The position numbers and the translations under genes are program-made. From JANOYJ01 sp963792485 (GTDB lineage Bacteria; Pseudomonadota; Alphaproteobacteria; Rhizobiales; Rhizobiaceae): a stretch of DNA of 64,000 bases. Positions 11,129 to 21,080 of this stretch are shown one piece after another. Within the stretch, counting starts at the first letter, position 1. Each line of letters opens with the position of its first letter. The stretch covers positions 1 through 64,000 of the forward strand of contig CAWBWL010000011.1 of assembly GCA_963792485.1 (NCBI GenBank), given 5' to 3'. Under the pieces are notes generated by a model. It was not told the DNA's origin. It did not search any database and saw only the letters and a program-made list of their open reading frames with translations.

Positions 11129-14100
11129 CATGCGCATCCTCTTGTTCGCCATTGCCCGCCGACCATTCCAGCACGCGGGCCAGATGATCATAGTCATTGT
11201 CCGCATAGACCGGCGGCAGGACATGGGAGGCATAAGGCGTTGCCGGATTGTTGAAACTTGCCGCAAGCCTGGAAAGCTGCTCCCAGGCTTTGTCGCCCAG
11301 CGCGTCGATGTTGATGTCCTCTTTGCCTGCCTTTACTGCGTCGAGTTTCACTTCGCCCTTTGCCAGCAGGCGGTAATAGTAGAGAGCGCTGACTGACTGC
11401 GGTCCGATCTGCCGGAACGCGCCCCGCTTGGCGAGCGCCGCCTCAAGCGCCAATTGCGGATTGAGAAGCTTGGCCGCAGCACCGCTCTTCGGGTTGTCGC
11501 TCGATTTGTAGTCCAAAATATCGATGCCGCCGGATGTCAGAACATCGATCCGGTCGGCGCGCCCGGAAATGGTCACGCCGGTGCCGTCAATTTCCGTGCT
11601 CGCTGCATTGGTCTCAACAAAACTCGCGGCAACCAGCGACTGCCGTTTATGTTCTTCGTCGATGATGGGCGTTACAAGCTGCTCAAAACGCGGCCACCAA
11701 AGCGCGCGCACGTCAGGCGGCAACTGCTCTTTGGCAAATGCATCAACGGCAATTTCGCGCAAAAGCGCTTCCGCCCTGCGTTTGTCCCGCGGAACTCCAG
11801 CCTCAATAAAACGCCGCATGATCTCATGGAACAGATTGCCGCGCTCGCGTGCGTCCGGCGCACGGATCAAGGGGTCAAGCGGCCGCAGTTTCAATATGTC
11901 GCGGGCGTAGATCGAATACGGATCGCGGCGCAGTTTTTCGATGTCCGTGATCCAGAAGCGTTTCGGGCGCAGCTCGAGCGGCGGTGTTGGCCGGGGCCGC
12001 GGCTCGAGGTCGATATTGGCGCGGCGGTCAATCTCTGTGGCCCAATGCAGATATTGCGCGCCCCGCGCGCGCATCGCTTCTGTGTCGGTCTTGCCAATAA
12101 AAGCAGTCAGCCGCTGGAGCCAGCGCGAGGCAACGCTGGGCGCACTATCGCTCTTGAGGGACCGGGTCAGAATGACTTTAGCGGTTCCCATCGCCATCTG
12201 AAAATCATGCGCGGCCTGACCGATGCGCCGCTCGGGCGGATCAAGGCGCATGGAGGATTTCATGCCGCGCGACAGGAACGGATCTTCCGGCATGGCCCCC
12301 GGCCAGCTGCCTTCATTCAGGCTGCCAAGCACGATGGTGTCAACCTCCTGCAGCCGCGCCTCAAGCGAGCCCCAGATGAAGATGTTTGGATCCGACCCGG
12401 TCTTCGGTTTGACTGCCTTGCCGGCTATCAATGCGCTATGCACATCGGGAAAGGCCTCTGGTGCGAAGACAAATCCCGTCTCAGCCGAGACAAGCCCGCG
12501 CAGATGCGCCGCAAAGGCTTCACCGTGATCGCCATCATACAGCGCCGCCAGCGAACCTTCCGCATCGCAGCCAATCATTTCAAAGGCAGCCACTGCCGCG
12601 TGGACCGCCTCCGGAACGGATACGTGCGGTGCGGCGGCAAGCGCTTGCAGCGGCGCGAGCGCGTCTCTGAAGGATTTGGCGATCTGTCGCGCGGCTTCAA
12701 TGTCCGCGCCCGAAACGCGATCCATCCAGTCCGCGCGCCGGCTTCTCTCTGCGGCCTCGATCAGGGACCGCTCGAACCTATCACCAAGCGTCTGCGCATC
12801 CACTTCACCAATGTTGCCGCGCAGGGCGACAAGCTCAAGCGTTTCGGCTGCCCGCAAACTGACTGCGCTCTCGCGTCCAAACTTGGATAGCGGATGCTTC
12901 AGGACCGTGAGCAGGTCGACAGGTCCGGCGGGCGCGAACACACACCGGATGAGCGTTTGAAACAGCGCTGCCTGCGGTGTGTTGGCAAGCGGCGTGCCGC
13001 CGGAATCATCAGCTACGATGCCGAATCGCAAAAGCTCCGCTGAAACGCGGCGCGCAAGATTGCGGTCGGGCGTCACCAGCGCGGCGGTGTGTTCCCGATT
13101 TTCGCCAAGGGCTTGACGCAGAGCTATGGCGATCGCCAGAGCCTCCTCACGCTCGCCCGGCGCTTCGATCAGAACAACGTCAGATAACGCCTCGCCGTGA
13201 TTGCCCGCTGATGCGCCCCAAAGGTCTGTCGTGTCAGCCGGCCGCAGCGCCTCGGAGATGATCTTCTCCCTGGCCTGCAAATGACGCGCTGGTTCGGTCA
13301 GGGGCTGAACATCCGCCCGCATCGCTCCCAGCTTTGACAAAAGCTTCATCAGACCGAATTGCGGATGGCCGCATATCGACGCCGGCGCATCTATCGCACC
13401 GATATGCGCCCATGTCGCCTCATCCATCTGCTTGTCGAGACCGGGCAAAACCACCGCGCCTTGCGGAAGCCGCGCGATGACGGCGAGCAGATCGGCAGTC
13501 GCCGGAATGGAACCTGTGGACCCCGCTGCAATAACGGGCCCGGCTGGCGGAAAATCCGAAAGCCGCCGCGCTTCGGCGCGCAGCACAGCGTTGCGATGCG
13601 CCACCGGATCGGAAAGGCCACGCTCCGCGAGATACGCTGGAAAGGCTTCGGTGACGATGCTGAGAAACTTGACCGTATGCTGCCACCATCCGGCGAGCGC
13701 ATCTGAATCGACCTTGGCAAGCTCATGCCAGGTCACACCTTCCCGCTCCATTTCGTCCATCAAGCCGGCAAGATCGCGCGCCAGCCAGATGGCGTCGGCG
13801 GCGGTGGAGGGGAGCATGATGTTTTCGCCAGCAATCAGCGAAGGCGCGTCATGGCCGAGCTGTTTGCTCCATGCCGATGTCAGCCGGGCGAGGGTAAGGA
13901 TGCGCTCGTCAGAGGCAATCGGCGGATCAAGCGAAAGCTCTTCCGCATCAGGCGAGGCAAAGAATGCCGCATCTTCATCGAACTCACCGAGCGGCTTGAT
14001 AACCGGTAAAATCGCCGAGCGTGTTCCGCCTGTTTCGGCAAACAAAGCCCGCAGGGCGCGGGCGGCGCGGCGGGTCGGCACATAGATTGTGGTCGAGGCC

Positions 14101-14231
14101 AGTGCGAGCGGGTTGGACGGATCGGGCCCCGGCCAGTCAAATGCGCCGGAGCGGACAGACGACACCAGTGTTGTCAGGAACGGAACGCCGGGCGCAATTG
14201 AAAAGACATTGGGCCGGCGTTGATCGGTCAT
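11121..14231 (-). CDS. addB: double-strand-break repair protein AddB
   Basis: An intact 1036-residue AddB, the partner of AddA in processing double-strand ends for RecA. It begins RRPNVFSIAPGVPFL and has the alphaproteobacterial AddB features: IYVPTRRAARALRALF, an inactivated helicase-like core, and the C-terminal RecB-type nuclease with ISGRADRIDVL and DILDYKSS (about residues 900-930). Its start overlaps the murU stop by four bases and its stop overlaps the addA start, so murU, addB and addA are translationally coupled. It contains no frameshift over 3.1 kb, in marked contrast to addA beside it. Confidence 0.95.
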   Translation of the reverse strand: MTDQRRPNVFSIAPGVPFLTTLVSSVRSGAFDWPGPDPSNPLALASTTIYVPTRRAARALRALFAETGGTRSAILPVIKPLGEFDEDAAFFASPDAEELSLDPPIASDERILTLARLTSAWSKQLGHDAPSLIAGENIMLPSTAADAIWLARDLAGLMDEMEREGVTWHELAKVDSDALAGWWQHTVKFLSIVTEAFPAYLAERGLSDPVAHRNAVLRAEARRLSDFPPAGPVIAAGSTGSIPATADLLAVIARLPQGAVVLPGLDKQMDEATWAHIGAIDAPASICGHPQFGLMKLLSKLGAMRADVQPLTEPARHLQAREKIISEALRPADTTDLWGASAGNHGEALSDVVLIEAPGEREEALAIAIALRQALGENREHTAALVTPDRNLARRVSAELLRFGIVADDSGGTPLANTPQAALFQTLIRCVFAPAGPVDLLTVLKHPLSKFGRESAVSLRAAETLELVALRGNIGEVDAQTLGDRFERSLIEAAERSRRADWMDRVSGADIEAARQIAKSFRDALAPLQALAAAPHVSVPEAVHAAVAAFEMIGCDAEGSLAALYDGDHGEAFAAHLRGLVSAETGFVFAPEAFPDVHSALIAGKAVKPKTGSDPNIFIWGSLEARLQEVDTIVLGSLNEGSWPGAMPEDPFLSRGMKSSMRLDPPERRIGQAAHDFQMAMGTAKVILTRSLKSDSAPSVASRWLQRLTAFIGKTDTEAMRARGAQYLHWATEIDRRANIDLEPRPRPTPPLELRPKRFWITDIEKLRRDPYSIYARDILKLRPLDPLIRAPDARERGNLFHEIMRRFIEAGVPRDKRRAEALLREIAVDAFAKEQLPPDVRALWWPRFEQLVTPIIDEEHKRQSLVAASFVETNAASTEIDGTGVTISGRADRIDVLTSGGIDILDYKSSDNPKSGAAAKLLNPQLALEAALAKRGAFRQIGPQSVSALYYYRLLAKGEVKLDAVKAGKEDINIDALGDKAWEQLSRLAASFNNPATPYASHVLPPVYADNDYDHLARVLEWSAGNGEQEDAHDE

Positions 14232-14953
14232 CGTTTCCTGCGTTTTTTCACCACGGCTTCGGCAGCCTCGATAGCGTCCGGCGTGCCCACTGTAATCCAG
14301 TGGCCTTCCATTGGCATACCAAAAAGCTTGCCATCGGCAATAGCCTTGTTGAATTGCCGGTTGAGCGAATGCGGTTCAAGCGTCGCGCCCTTGAACACGC
14401 GCGGATGGATGACAGCCGCGCCTGCATAGACGTACGGCACTGTCTCATCCGTTCCCGGCCTGCGCAGCCGGTTGCTCATATCCATGGAGAAATCCCCCTT
14501 GCCCTCATAACCGGTCGCCTGCCCAGGCGTTACCAGCATGAGTAGTATATCCATGGAGTTTGAATCAAACATTGCGGCAAGGCGGTTCAAATTGCTCTCT
14601 TCGCCTTCAATCCAGAATGTGTCTGAATTTATGAGAAAGAAAGGGTTATCCCCAAGCAATGGCAGCGCCTTCATGATCCCGCCGCCCGATTCAAGAAGCA
14701 CGCCGCGTTCATCGGAAATAGTAATCCTGGGGCTGCGGCGCTGCGCCAGATGCTCTTCAAGCTGGCCTGCAAGATAATGCACGTTCACAACGCCATGCGT
14801 GACACCCGCGGCCTGGAGGCAATCCAGACCCCAATCGATCATCGGCTTGCCTCCGATTTTCACGAGTGGTTTTGGAATTGTGTCCGTGATCGGCCGAAGG
14901 CGCTTGCCAAGGCCTGCGGCGAGAACCATGGCGGTCGTGATCTTGTCTTGCAA
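14228..14953 (-). CDS. murU: N-acetylmuramate-1-phosphate uridylyltransferase-like nucleotidyltransferase
   Basis: A 241-residue NTP-transferase with the signature AMVLAAGLGKRLRPITDTIPKPLVKIGGKPMI. MurU makes UDP-MurNAc from MurNAc-1-phosphate in a peptidoglycan recycling route that bypasses de novo synthesis. The assignment rests on the family signature plus context: the gene is 19 bases downstream of an AmgK-type sugar kinase domain that makes the substrate. LLGDNPFFLINSDTFW and the C-terminal GHWITVGTPDAI agree with the family. Related mannose-1-phosphate guanylyltransferases look similar, so specificity is inferred. The stop overlaps the addB start by four bases. Confidence 0.85.
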   Translation of the reverse strand: MQDKITTAMVLAAGLGKRLRPITDTIPKPLVKIGGKPMIDWGLDCLQAAGVTHGVVNVHYLAGQLEEHLAQRRSPRITISDERGVLLESGGGIMKALPLLGDNPFFLINSDTFWIEGEESNLNRLAAMFDSNSMDILLMLVTPGQATGYEGKGDFSMDMSNRLRRPGTDETVPYVYAGAAVIHPRVFKGATLEPHSLNRQFNKAIADGKLFGMPMEGHWITVGTPDAIEAAEAVVKKRRKR

Positions 14954-14972
14954 TGGAAAGGCTTTCCGCGAC

Positions 14973-16458
14973 TCAGTTCAGGAAGCTTGAATAGAAGCGG
15001 GACAGTTTTGCAAGCCTTGGATGCTCAAGCGCTCGTTTCACATAAGCCTCCATGCGCGGCAAATGTTTGAGATAGTCAGGCTTTCCGTCTCGTTTGTCGA
15101 GGCGCACGAATATGCCCAGGATCTTCGTGGCGCGCTGCAGCGCGGTGATTGCATAGGCCTCGCGGAACGCAGCTTCGTCAAAATCGCCGAGCGCGTGGCG
15201 CGCTGCGCAATAGGCGCCGGTCAGCTGCCTTTCGAGCTCTTCCGGTATGGTCACGCGCGCATCCTGGGCAAGCGAAGACACATCATAGGACAACGGCCCG
15301 TAAAGCGCGTCCTGGATATCGACCAGACCAAGCCTGTCAGTACCGGACTTTTCGTCCCGCCAGATGAGATTGGGTGAGTGGTAGTCGCGCAGGATCAGCC
15401 CGGTCTCCGAGCGCCCCAGTACGGCGATAAGCTCATCCCAGAGCAGATTGAACGTTTGCGATTCCTCGTCACTCACGGCCCGGCTCAGCCGGAAAGGCAC
15501 ATACCACTCGAGCATCAGCCGCGCTTCAATCATCAGCGCGTCGTGATCATAGGGCGGCAGAGAGTAGGTCTTGGCCCGATCATAGGGCAGATCGCGGGAA
15601 ACCTGCGCCGCGTGCAGCTTGGCAAGAAGTTCGCTCGCAGCCTGGTAACGCGCAGGGATTGGGGCCCCGGCTTCGTCGGTTATTTTCCCGTCACCCAGAT
15701 TCTCCATCAGGAGAATCCCCAAATCCAGATCTTCGGCAATGATTTCCGGCGCAGCAAAGCCATGAGCCTTCAGCGCGCGCGCAACAGCTACAAAGGGCGT
15801 CACGGTCCAAGTGATGCGCGCGGTCTGCCGGTATGAGCGGCCATTGATGATGGGAGACAGGTCAGGCTTTTCCGGATGATCCATCAGGATCATGTCCGGC
15901 TTCCCGGTCATTTGGATACGCTCGAACGAACGGGTTGACGCATCGCCCTGGAACCAGCCGCGTTTCGATTTGCCATATCCATGCCGGGCAAGAAACTGGC
16001 GTATGGTCAGAACTGCGCTCGATGCGCTCAATCGTCGTCCGGCACCCGATATGACAGCCTTGCGGCCTTCGCCTTGTTCACTGAGTTCGAGCCGCAGCGC
16101 GGCGGCTGGTAGTCGGCCATTGGCGCGCTCGGGCCACTCGATCAGCGCAATTCCTGTGGCGAGGGCCTCACCAAGGCCAAGCTCTTCAATCTCGTCGGGC
16201 GAGGCCAAGCGATAGAGAGTCAAAATGCGTGACCGGGATGCGCAGCGCATAGCTCTGCGCCAGCGTAAATGTCGGGCTTGGCACGTCCAGCCCGGGATCA
16301 TTCGCCATGGCCCGGATCAAGGCGCGGGCGAGCGTCGACTTGCCAGCGCCCAGATCGCCTGACAGGGCCAGGACATCGCCCTTTTTCAGCGCACGGGCCA
16401 AGTCCTCGCCGAGACGGTCGGTAGCGCCGGAGTCGGGCAGGTCGATTTCAACTGGCAC
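14973..16458 (-). CDS. TsaE-AmgK fusion: t6A ATPase plus anomeric sugar kinase (frameshifted)
   Basis: The N-terminal ~150 residues are TsaE, the ATPase needed for the t6A37 modification of tRNA: Walker A in GDLGAGKSTLARALI, then SPTFTLAQSY and HFDLYRL. The remaining ~340 residues are an APH-fold kinase like AmgK (MurNAc/GlcNAc-1-kinase) with RGWFQGDASTRSFERI, the catalytic loop ILRDYHSPNLIW and the Mg-binding GLVDIQDALYGP. The frame breaks after HFD: one extra base near 16218 turns DLYRLASPDEIEELG into DSLSLGLA. With it removed, one frame of about 494 residues spans both domains, as known for the fused protein of many rhizobia. The gene starts 6 bases after divL and precedes murU. Confidence 0.88.
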
Positions 16459-16464
16459 GCGGCT

Positions 16465-19041
16465 TCACTCCGCCGCCGTGATGCTGACTTTCTCTCCGCC
16501 AGCCTTCTCAGGCGCAAACTGCTGCGGAATGACGGGCAGGCGGCAAATGACCTTGGCGCCGCGGTCCGGCGCTGTTTCAATCATGACGCTGCCGCCATGC
16601 AGTTCGACAAAACTCTTGACCAAGGCGAGGCCGAGGCCCGTGCCGCGTTTGCGGCCCGAGGCGCCACCGCGCTGGAACCGGCTGAAGACGTCATTGACCA
16701 CATCATCCGGGATGCCAGGGCCCGTGTCGCTCACAGAGAATTCAATGACAGAACCATCCCGAACGCACGAGACCGTAACGGTGCTGTTTTCCGGCGCATG
16801 ATTGGCAGCGTTTGCCAATAAGTTGAACAGGACCTGGCGCATGCGCAAGGCATCCGCACGGAAGGCTTTTGCGGCGGGATCAACGCTGACGTCAACTCGG
16901 ATGTTGTTCTCCGCGAACCTGTTGGCACAAGACGCCACTGCGCCAGTGATCAGGTCACTGGTGTCCACTTCAGCCAGATCAAGCTCCATGACCCCGGCAT
17001 CTATGCTGGCAAGGTCGAGTATGTCGTTCACAATTGCCAAAAGCGACGCGGAGGATGTCGAAATATGTTCGACATAGTCACGCTGGCGCTCAGTGAGCGG
17101 ACCGGTTGCGGGCAGTTCGAGCAGTTCGGTGAAACCGATAATGTTGGTAAGCGGAGAGCGGAGCTCGTAAGAGACGTGCTGGACAAACTCGGTCTTCAAC
17201 TGGTCTGTGCGCTGCAACGCTTCGTTGCGCTCGGTCAAGGCCCGCTCCACATTGACGGAATCCGTAACGTCGACAAAGGTCAGCATGGTCTGGCCTTTCG
17301 GCAGGGGCACCTGCGCAAAGGCGAGTACGCCGCCGCTCGACAGCTCGATATGGCCAGACTTTGACTGGCGGCTGTCATCAAAGCCGGTGACAGCTTCTAC
17401 AAATTTTGTCCACTGCGTTTGCGTGGTCAGCTGTTCGCAGAAATTCTGGATGGCGGTGATGTGTGCGCCCTCTTTGACGAGATCGTCGGGCAGCGCCCAC
17501 AGAGCGGAGAATGACGGGTTGGCAAGCCGCACCTTGCCATCCGAGCCAAATACGACAACGCCCTCGGCCAAGTGATCCAGCGTTTCACCCTGGATCTTGA
17601 CCATGGTGTTGAAACGGCTCTCAAGATCAAACTTCTCGGTCAGATTTTCAAAGACCCAGATCGCGCCGCCTTTCGGCTGGGGATTGGCGATGACGCGCAG
17701 GGTTCTGCCGTCGGGCAAATACCACCAATGCTCGGCCGCGTCCGGCGCGCGGTAGGCGGCAAGAACCGACTCGCGCCAGCGCCGCCATTCCGGCTGCTCG
17801 GGCAGTTTGCCATCGCTGCGCAGACGGTCAAGTACTGCGCCATTGTCAGGCGCAGAATCAAGCCAGGCCGACTCAAGGCCCCAAAGCGTCTGGAACGCGT
17901 TGTTGTAGAAGCGCAGTTTCTGCGAAACATCGAACATGGCCACCGCAGTGGTCAGCTGATCAAGCGTATCGGCATGGCTCTGCAGCGTGCGTTCATATTC
18001 CTCACGCACCAGCTCTTCATCGCTGATATCGAGTGCAAGCCCCGCTGAACCAGACGGCACAGCTATGTCCGTGACGCGGAACACGCGCCGGTCCCCGCCT
18101 GCGACAGCCGTCAGTTCGTCTTGAAAGACGCCTTCGCCGCTCCGCTTGGAGTCTATCGCCTGGCGTGCCTGTTCACCAAAAAGCTCAGAAAGCTGACTTG
18201 GCGCGGCCGCGTCGCCCAGCGCCTTGTAGGCTTTGTTTGCCCAGTTGATCGCCCCGTCCAATCCGCGTTTCCATGCAGGCATAGGAAAGGCATCAAAGAG
18301 CGCGCTAAGTGTCAGGTAGGCCGCGTTCAGCTCTTCAAACTCCGCTTGAAGCCGCGCATGCGCCGATTGCAGTTCACCAAGGCTGACAAAGCGCACAAAG
18401 GCGGCAGCTCCCGATGTGCGTCCCTGCACTTCAAGCGGCATGCCGGATGCGGTCTCAACGGTGATGTCAAAGGCCGTCGCCTTGGTCCTCAGCGCAGCAA
18501 TCGCCCGGTCAAGCGCGGCTGCAGACAATGGCAGCAGCCAGCGTCCGAAGGCAAGAAACGAGGCACGGTCCGCCGGCGCGCCGGAAGAAGCCGGAAGCGT
18601 GCCGACAAGCTCAGGCTTTTCGCCTTCCCGGTCCCAGATGATCACCCGGTTGTCGCGGCTCGCCAAGAGCGCATCGGCGCGTTGCAAGGACGCAGACAGA
18701 TCGGAAACCCGAGCGCGCAGTGTCTGATTCTCACCGGCAATTTTGCCGCGCTCACGGATGAGCCACACCGCCGACAAAAGAGCAGCGCCCATCGCACCGA
18801 GAAACATCGAGAACTGGATCACTTCAAGTGAGCCGAAAGTGGCGGGCAACGCTATGCCTGAGAACACGCCCTCGGCGGCGCCGGCTTCAAGCGGCAAGGC
18901 AATTGTAACGGCTGCGGCAGCGCTTGCGCGCAAACGGCGCGTGTTTGTGGGGAGCAGGCGTTTGGGATCAAGATGCCGCATGAATCGTCCGAATTGGTCC
19001 GGCGAAGCGCTGGAGCCGTGGAACCCGAATTTTACGCTCAA
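16465..19041 (-). CDS. divL: cell-cycle sensor pseudokinase DivL
   Basis: An 858-residue PAS-domain sensor with the histidine kinase fold. An N-terminal membrane segment (about residues 78-97, MFLGAMGAALLSAVWLI) is followed by several PAS domains, a dimerisation helix and an HATPase domain (NLLANAANH, DTGPGIPDDVV, GTGLGLALVKSF). The H-box reads HVSYELRSPLTNIIGF, so tyrosine (codon at 17167-17169) replaces the phospho-acceptor histidine. That is the hallmark of DivL, which in Caulobacter controls CckA-CtrA signalling by binding DivK rather than by kinase activity. The TTG at 19041 is preceded by an AGGGG site; an ATG at 18981 is the alternative but has no such site. Downstream are tsaE/amgK and murU. 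Confidence 0.9.
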   Translation of the reverse strand: MSVKFGFHGSSASPDQFGRFMRHLDPKRLLPTNTRRLRASAAAAVTIALPLEAGAAEGVFSGIALPATFGSLEVIQFSMFLGAMGAALLSAVWLIRERGKIAGENQTLRARVSDLSASLQRADALLASRDNRVIIWDREGEKPELVGTLPASSGAPADRASFLAFGRWLLPLSAAALDRAIAALRTKATAFDITVETASGMPLEVQGRTSGAAAFVRFVSLGELQSAHARLQAEFEELNAAYLTLSALFDAFPMPAWKRGLDGAINWANKAYKALGDAAAPSQLSELFGEQARQAIDSKRSGEGVFQDELTAVAGGDRRVFRVTDIAVPSGSAGLALDISDEELVREEYERTLQSHADTLDQLTTAVAMFDVSQKLRFYNNAFQTLWGLESAWLDSAPDNGAVLDRLRSDGKLPEQPEWRRWRESVLAAYRAPDAAEHWWYLPDGRTLRVIANPQPKGGAIWVFENLTEKFDLESRFNTMVKIQGETLDHLAEGVVVFGSDGKVRLANPSFSALWALPDDLVKEGAHITAIQNFCEQLTTQTQWTKFVEAVTGFDDSRQSKSGHIELSSGGVLAFAQVPLPKGQTMLTFVDVTDSVNVERALTERNEALQRTDQLKTEFVQHVSYELRSPLTNIIGFTELLELPATGPLTERQRDYVEHISTSSASLLAIVNDILDLASIDAGVMELDLAEVDTSDLITGAVASCANRFAENNIRVDVSVDPAAKAFRADALRMRQVLFNLLANAANHAPENSTVTVSCVRDGSVIEFSVSDTGPGIPDDVVNDVFSRFQRGGASGRKRGTGLGLALVKSFVELHGGSVMIETAPDRGAKVICRLPVIPQQFAPEKAGGEKVSITAAE

Positions 19042-19202
19042 AACTACCCCTGGCAGGTCTTCAATCCCTATACCGCATGGATCAGACCGCCGTCCCGCGC
19101 ACCCCTCTTTTCGCCCGGGCTGGACCGGTGGGGATGTCGCGAATCAGTGCAACATAACGGTTGAGCGAATCGGCGTGAAGCCTTGTGTCGCGCAAAAATA
19201 AA

Positions 19203-19227
19203 CCCGCAGCCAAGTCAAGGCTGCGGG
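19203..19227 (-). terminator. rho-independent terminator of ahcY
   Basis: CCCGCAGCC and GGCTGCGGG form a perfect 9-bp stem with a 7-base loop, followed on the minus strand by TTTATTTTTG. It lies 31 bases beyond the ahcY stop. The rest of the 216-base gap up to the divL start should hold the divL promoter. Confidence 0.9.
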
Positions 19228-19257
19228 CTCAATATGTTGTGGCCTTACTCTGCTGGA

Positions 19258-20658
19258 TTAATAGCGGTAGTGTTCCGACTTGAACGGACCCTGCTGCTTG
19301 ACGCCGATATAAGCGGCCTGCTCGCCGGAAAGCTCCGTCAGGCGCACGCCGAGCTTGCCAAGATGCAGCCGGGCGACCTTTTCATCGAGGTGCTTCGGCA
19401 GCACGTAAACCTGGTTGGTGTATTTCTCGCCATGCGCAAACAACTCGATCTGCGCCAGAACCTGGTTGGAGAACGAGGCGGACATGACGAAGGACGGATG
19501 GCCGGTGGCGTTGCCGAGGTTGAGCAGACGGCCTTCCGACAGAAGGATCATCCGCTTGCCGCCAGGAAACTCGATCATGTCGACTTGCGGCTTGACGTTG
19601 GTCCACTTGAAGTTCTTCAAAGCCGTGACTTGAATCTCATTATCGAAATGGCCGATATTGCCGACAATGGCCATGTCCTTGAACAGGCGCATATGGTCAA
19701 GTGTCACAACGTCCTTGTTGCCGGTCGTGGTGATGATGATGTCGGCATGCGGCGCGGCTTCTTCGAGCGTCAGCACTTCAAAGCCGTCCATCGCCGCCTG
19801 CAGCGCGCAGATCGGGTCAACTTCCGTCACCTTGACGCGCGCGCCGGCGCCCTGCAGCGAAGCGGCGGAGCCTTTGCCGACATCGCCGTAACCGCAGACG
19901 ACGGCGACCTTGCCGGCCATCATCACGTCGGTGCCGCGGCGGATGCCGTCCACCAGCGATTCCTTGCAGCCATATTTATTGTCGAACTTCGACTTGGTGA
20001 CAGTGTCGTTGACGTTGATCGCCGGGAACGGCAGCAGGCCCTTGGCATGCAGCTGATACAGGCGGTTGACGCCGGTCGTGGTCTCTTCGGTCACGCCCTT
20101 GATCGCATCGCGCTGCTTGGTGAAGAAGCCGGGCGTCGCCGCCATGCGCTTCTTGATCTGCGCGAACAGGATTTCCTCTTCTTCGGAGGACGGGTTGACC
20201 AGAATGTTCTCGCCGGCCTCGGCGCGCGCGCCGAGCAGGATGTACATGGTGGCGTCGCCGCCGTCGTCGAGGATCATGTTGGTCGGCTTGCCATCCGGCC
20301 ACTGAAAAATCTTGTCGGTGTAGTCCCAGTATTCAGTGAGCGACTCGCCCTTGACGGCGAACACCGGCGTGCCGGTGGCAGCGATGGCAGCGGCGGCATG
20401 GTCCTGCGTCGAGAAAATATTGCACGAGGCCCAGCGCACATCCGCGCCAAGAACTTTCAGCGTCTCGATCAGCACGGCGGTCTGAATGGTCATGTGCAGC
20501 GAGCCGGTGATGCGCGCGCCTTTCAGCGGCTTGGTCGTGCCGAATTCCTCGCGGCAAGCCATCAGGCCCGGCATTTCGGTTTCAGCGATATCCAGCTCCT
20601 TGCGGCCCCAATCGGCTAATGAAATGTCGGCGACAACGTAGTCTTTGCTCGTGCTCAT
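19258..20658 (-). CDS. ahcY: adenosylhomocysteinase
   Basis: A 466-residue S-adenosylhomocysteine hydrolase, which splits SAH to adenosine and homocysteine and keeps the methylation cycle running. Conserved pieces: ITGSLHMTIQTAVL, the NAD-binding GYGDVGKGSAASL, TTTGNKDVV, FDNEIQ and the C-terminal FKSEHYRY. The ATG at 20658 follows a GGAGAG site. It stands alone between two promoters: 137 bases separate it from the HPr gene upstream and a strong terminator follows. I looked for a SAM or SAH riboswitch in 20659-20795 and saw no convincing match. Confidence 0.97.
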   Translation of the reverse strand: MSTSKDYVVADISLADWGRKELDIAETEMPGLMACREEFGTTKPLKGARITGSLHMTIQTAVLIETLKVLGADVRWASCNIFSTQDHAAAAIAATGTPVFAVKGESLTEYWDYTDKIFQWPDGKPTNMILDDGGDATMYILLGARAEAGENILVNPSSEEEEILFAQIKKRMAATPGFFTKQRDAIKGVTEETTTGVNRLYQLHAKGLLPFPAINVNDTVTKSKFDNKYGCKESLVDGIRRGTDVMMAGKVAVVCGYGDVGKGSAASLQGAGARVKVTEVDPICALQAAMDGFEVLTLEEAAPHADIIITTTGNKDVVTLDHMRLFKDMAIVGNIGHFDNEIQVTALKNFKWTNVKPQVDMIEFPGGKRMILLSEGRLLNLGNATGHPSFVMSASFSNQVLAQIELFAHGEKYTNQVYVLPKHLDEKVARLHLGKLGVRLTELSGEQAAYIGVKQQGPFKSEHYRY

Positions 20659-20795
20659 ATTGCTCTCCGGAAAATCAGAAATTGACAGCGGGCGGCATGG
20701 CGCGCGCTGGAATTGGGCGGGCTATTACCAGCAAAAACACTGATCGGCAATATGATATAAAGAAATCTTTATGTGGGAATGTCTTGAGGCCGCAA

Positions 20796-21080
20796 CTACT
20801 CCCCCTCGCCGAACTTGTCGGCGAGAAGCGCTTCCAAGGCATCCATGACTTCAAGTGCCTGCCGCCCTGATGCGCTGACATTGATGGAGGTGCCGGGACT
20901 GGCGGCCAGCATCATCAGACCCATAATGGAAGCGCCGCCTACGCTCGTGCCGTCCTTCTCAACCTCGACCTCAGCGTCGTATCCGGAAACGAGCTGCACA
21001 AACTTTGCCGACGCGCGCGCATGCAGGCCGCGCATGTTGATGACATCCAGTGTCCGGCGGATAGCGGTGTCTGTTGTCAT
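20796..21080 (-). CDS. ptsH: phosphocarrier protein HPr (regulatory PTS)
   Basis: A 94-residue HPr. His20 in NMRGLHARASAKF is the phospho-relay residue, and Ser51 in GGASIMGLMML corresponds to the Ser46 site modified by HPr kinase. In rhizobia, HPr belongs to a regulatory phosphorelay (PtsN/PtsP type) rather than to sugar uptake. The ATG at 21080 overlaps the EIIA stop (ATGATGA), so the two are translationally coupled. hprK lies in the same cluster. No EI or sugar permease gene is in view. Confidence 0.95.
   Translation of the reverse strand: MTTDTAIRRTLDVINMRGLHARASAKFVQLVSGYDAEVEVEKDGTSVGGASIMGLMMLAASPGTSINVSASGRQALEVMDALEALLADKFGEGE

Noticed and set aside
20659..20795. SAM or SAH riboswitch upstream of ahcY
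   Set aside because: I looked for the conserved cores of the known classes and saw no convincing match; the region is simply AT-rich.
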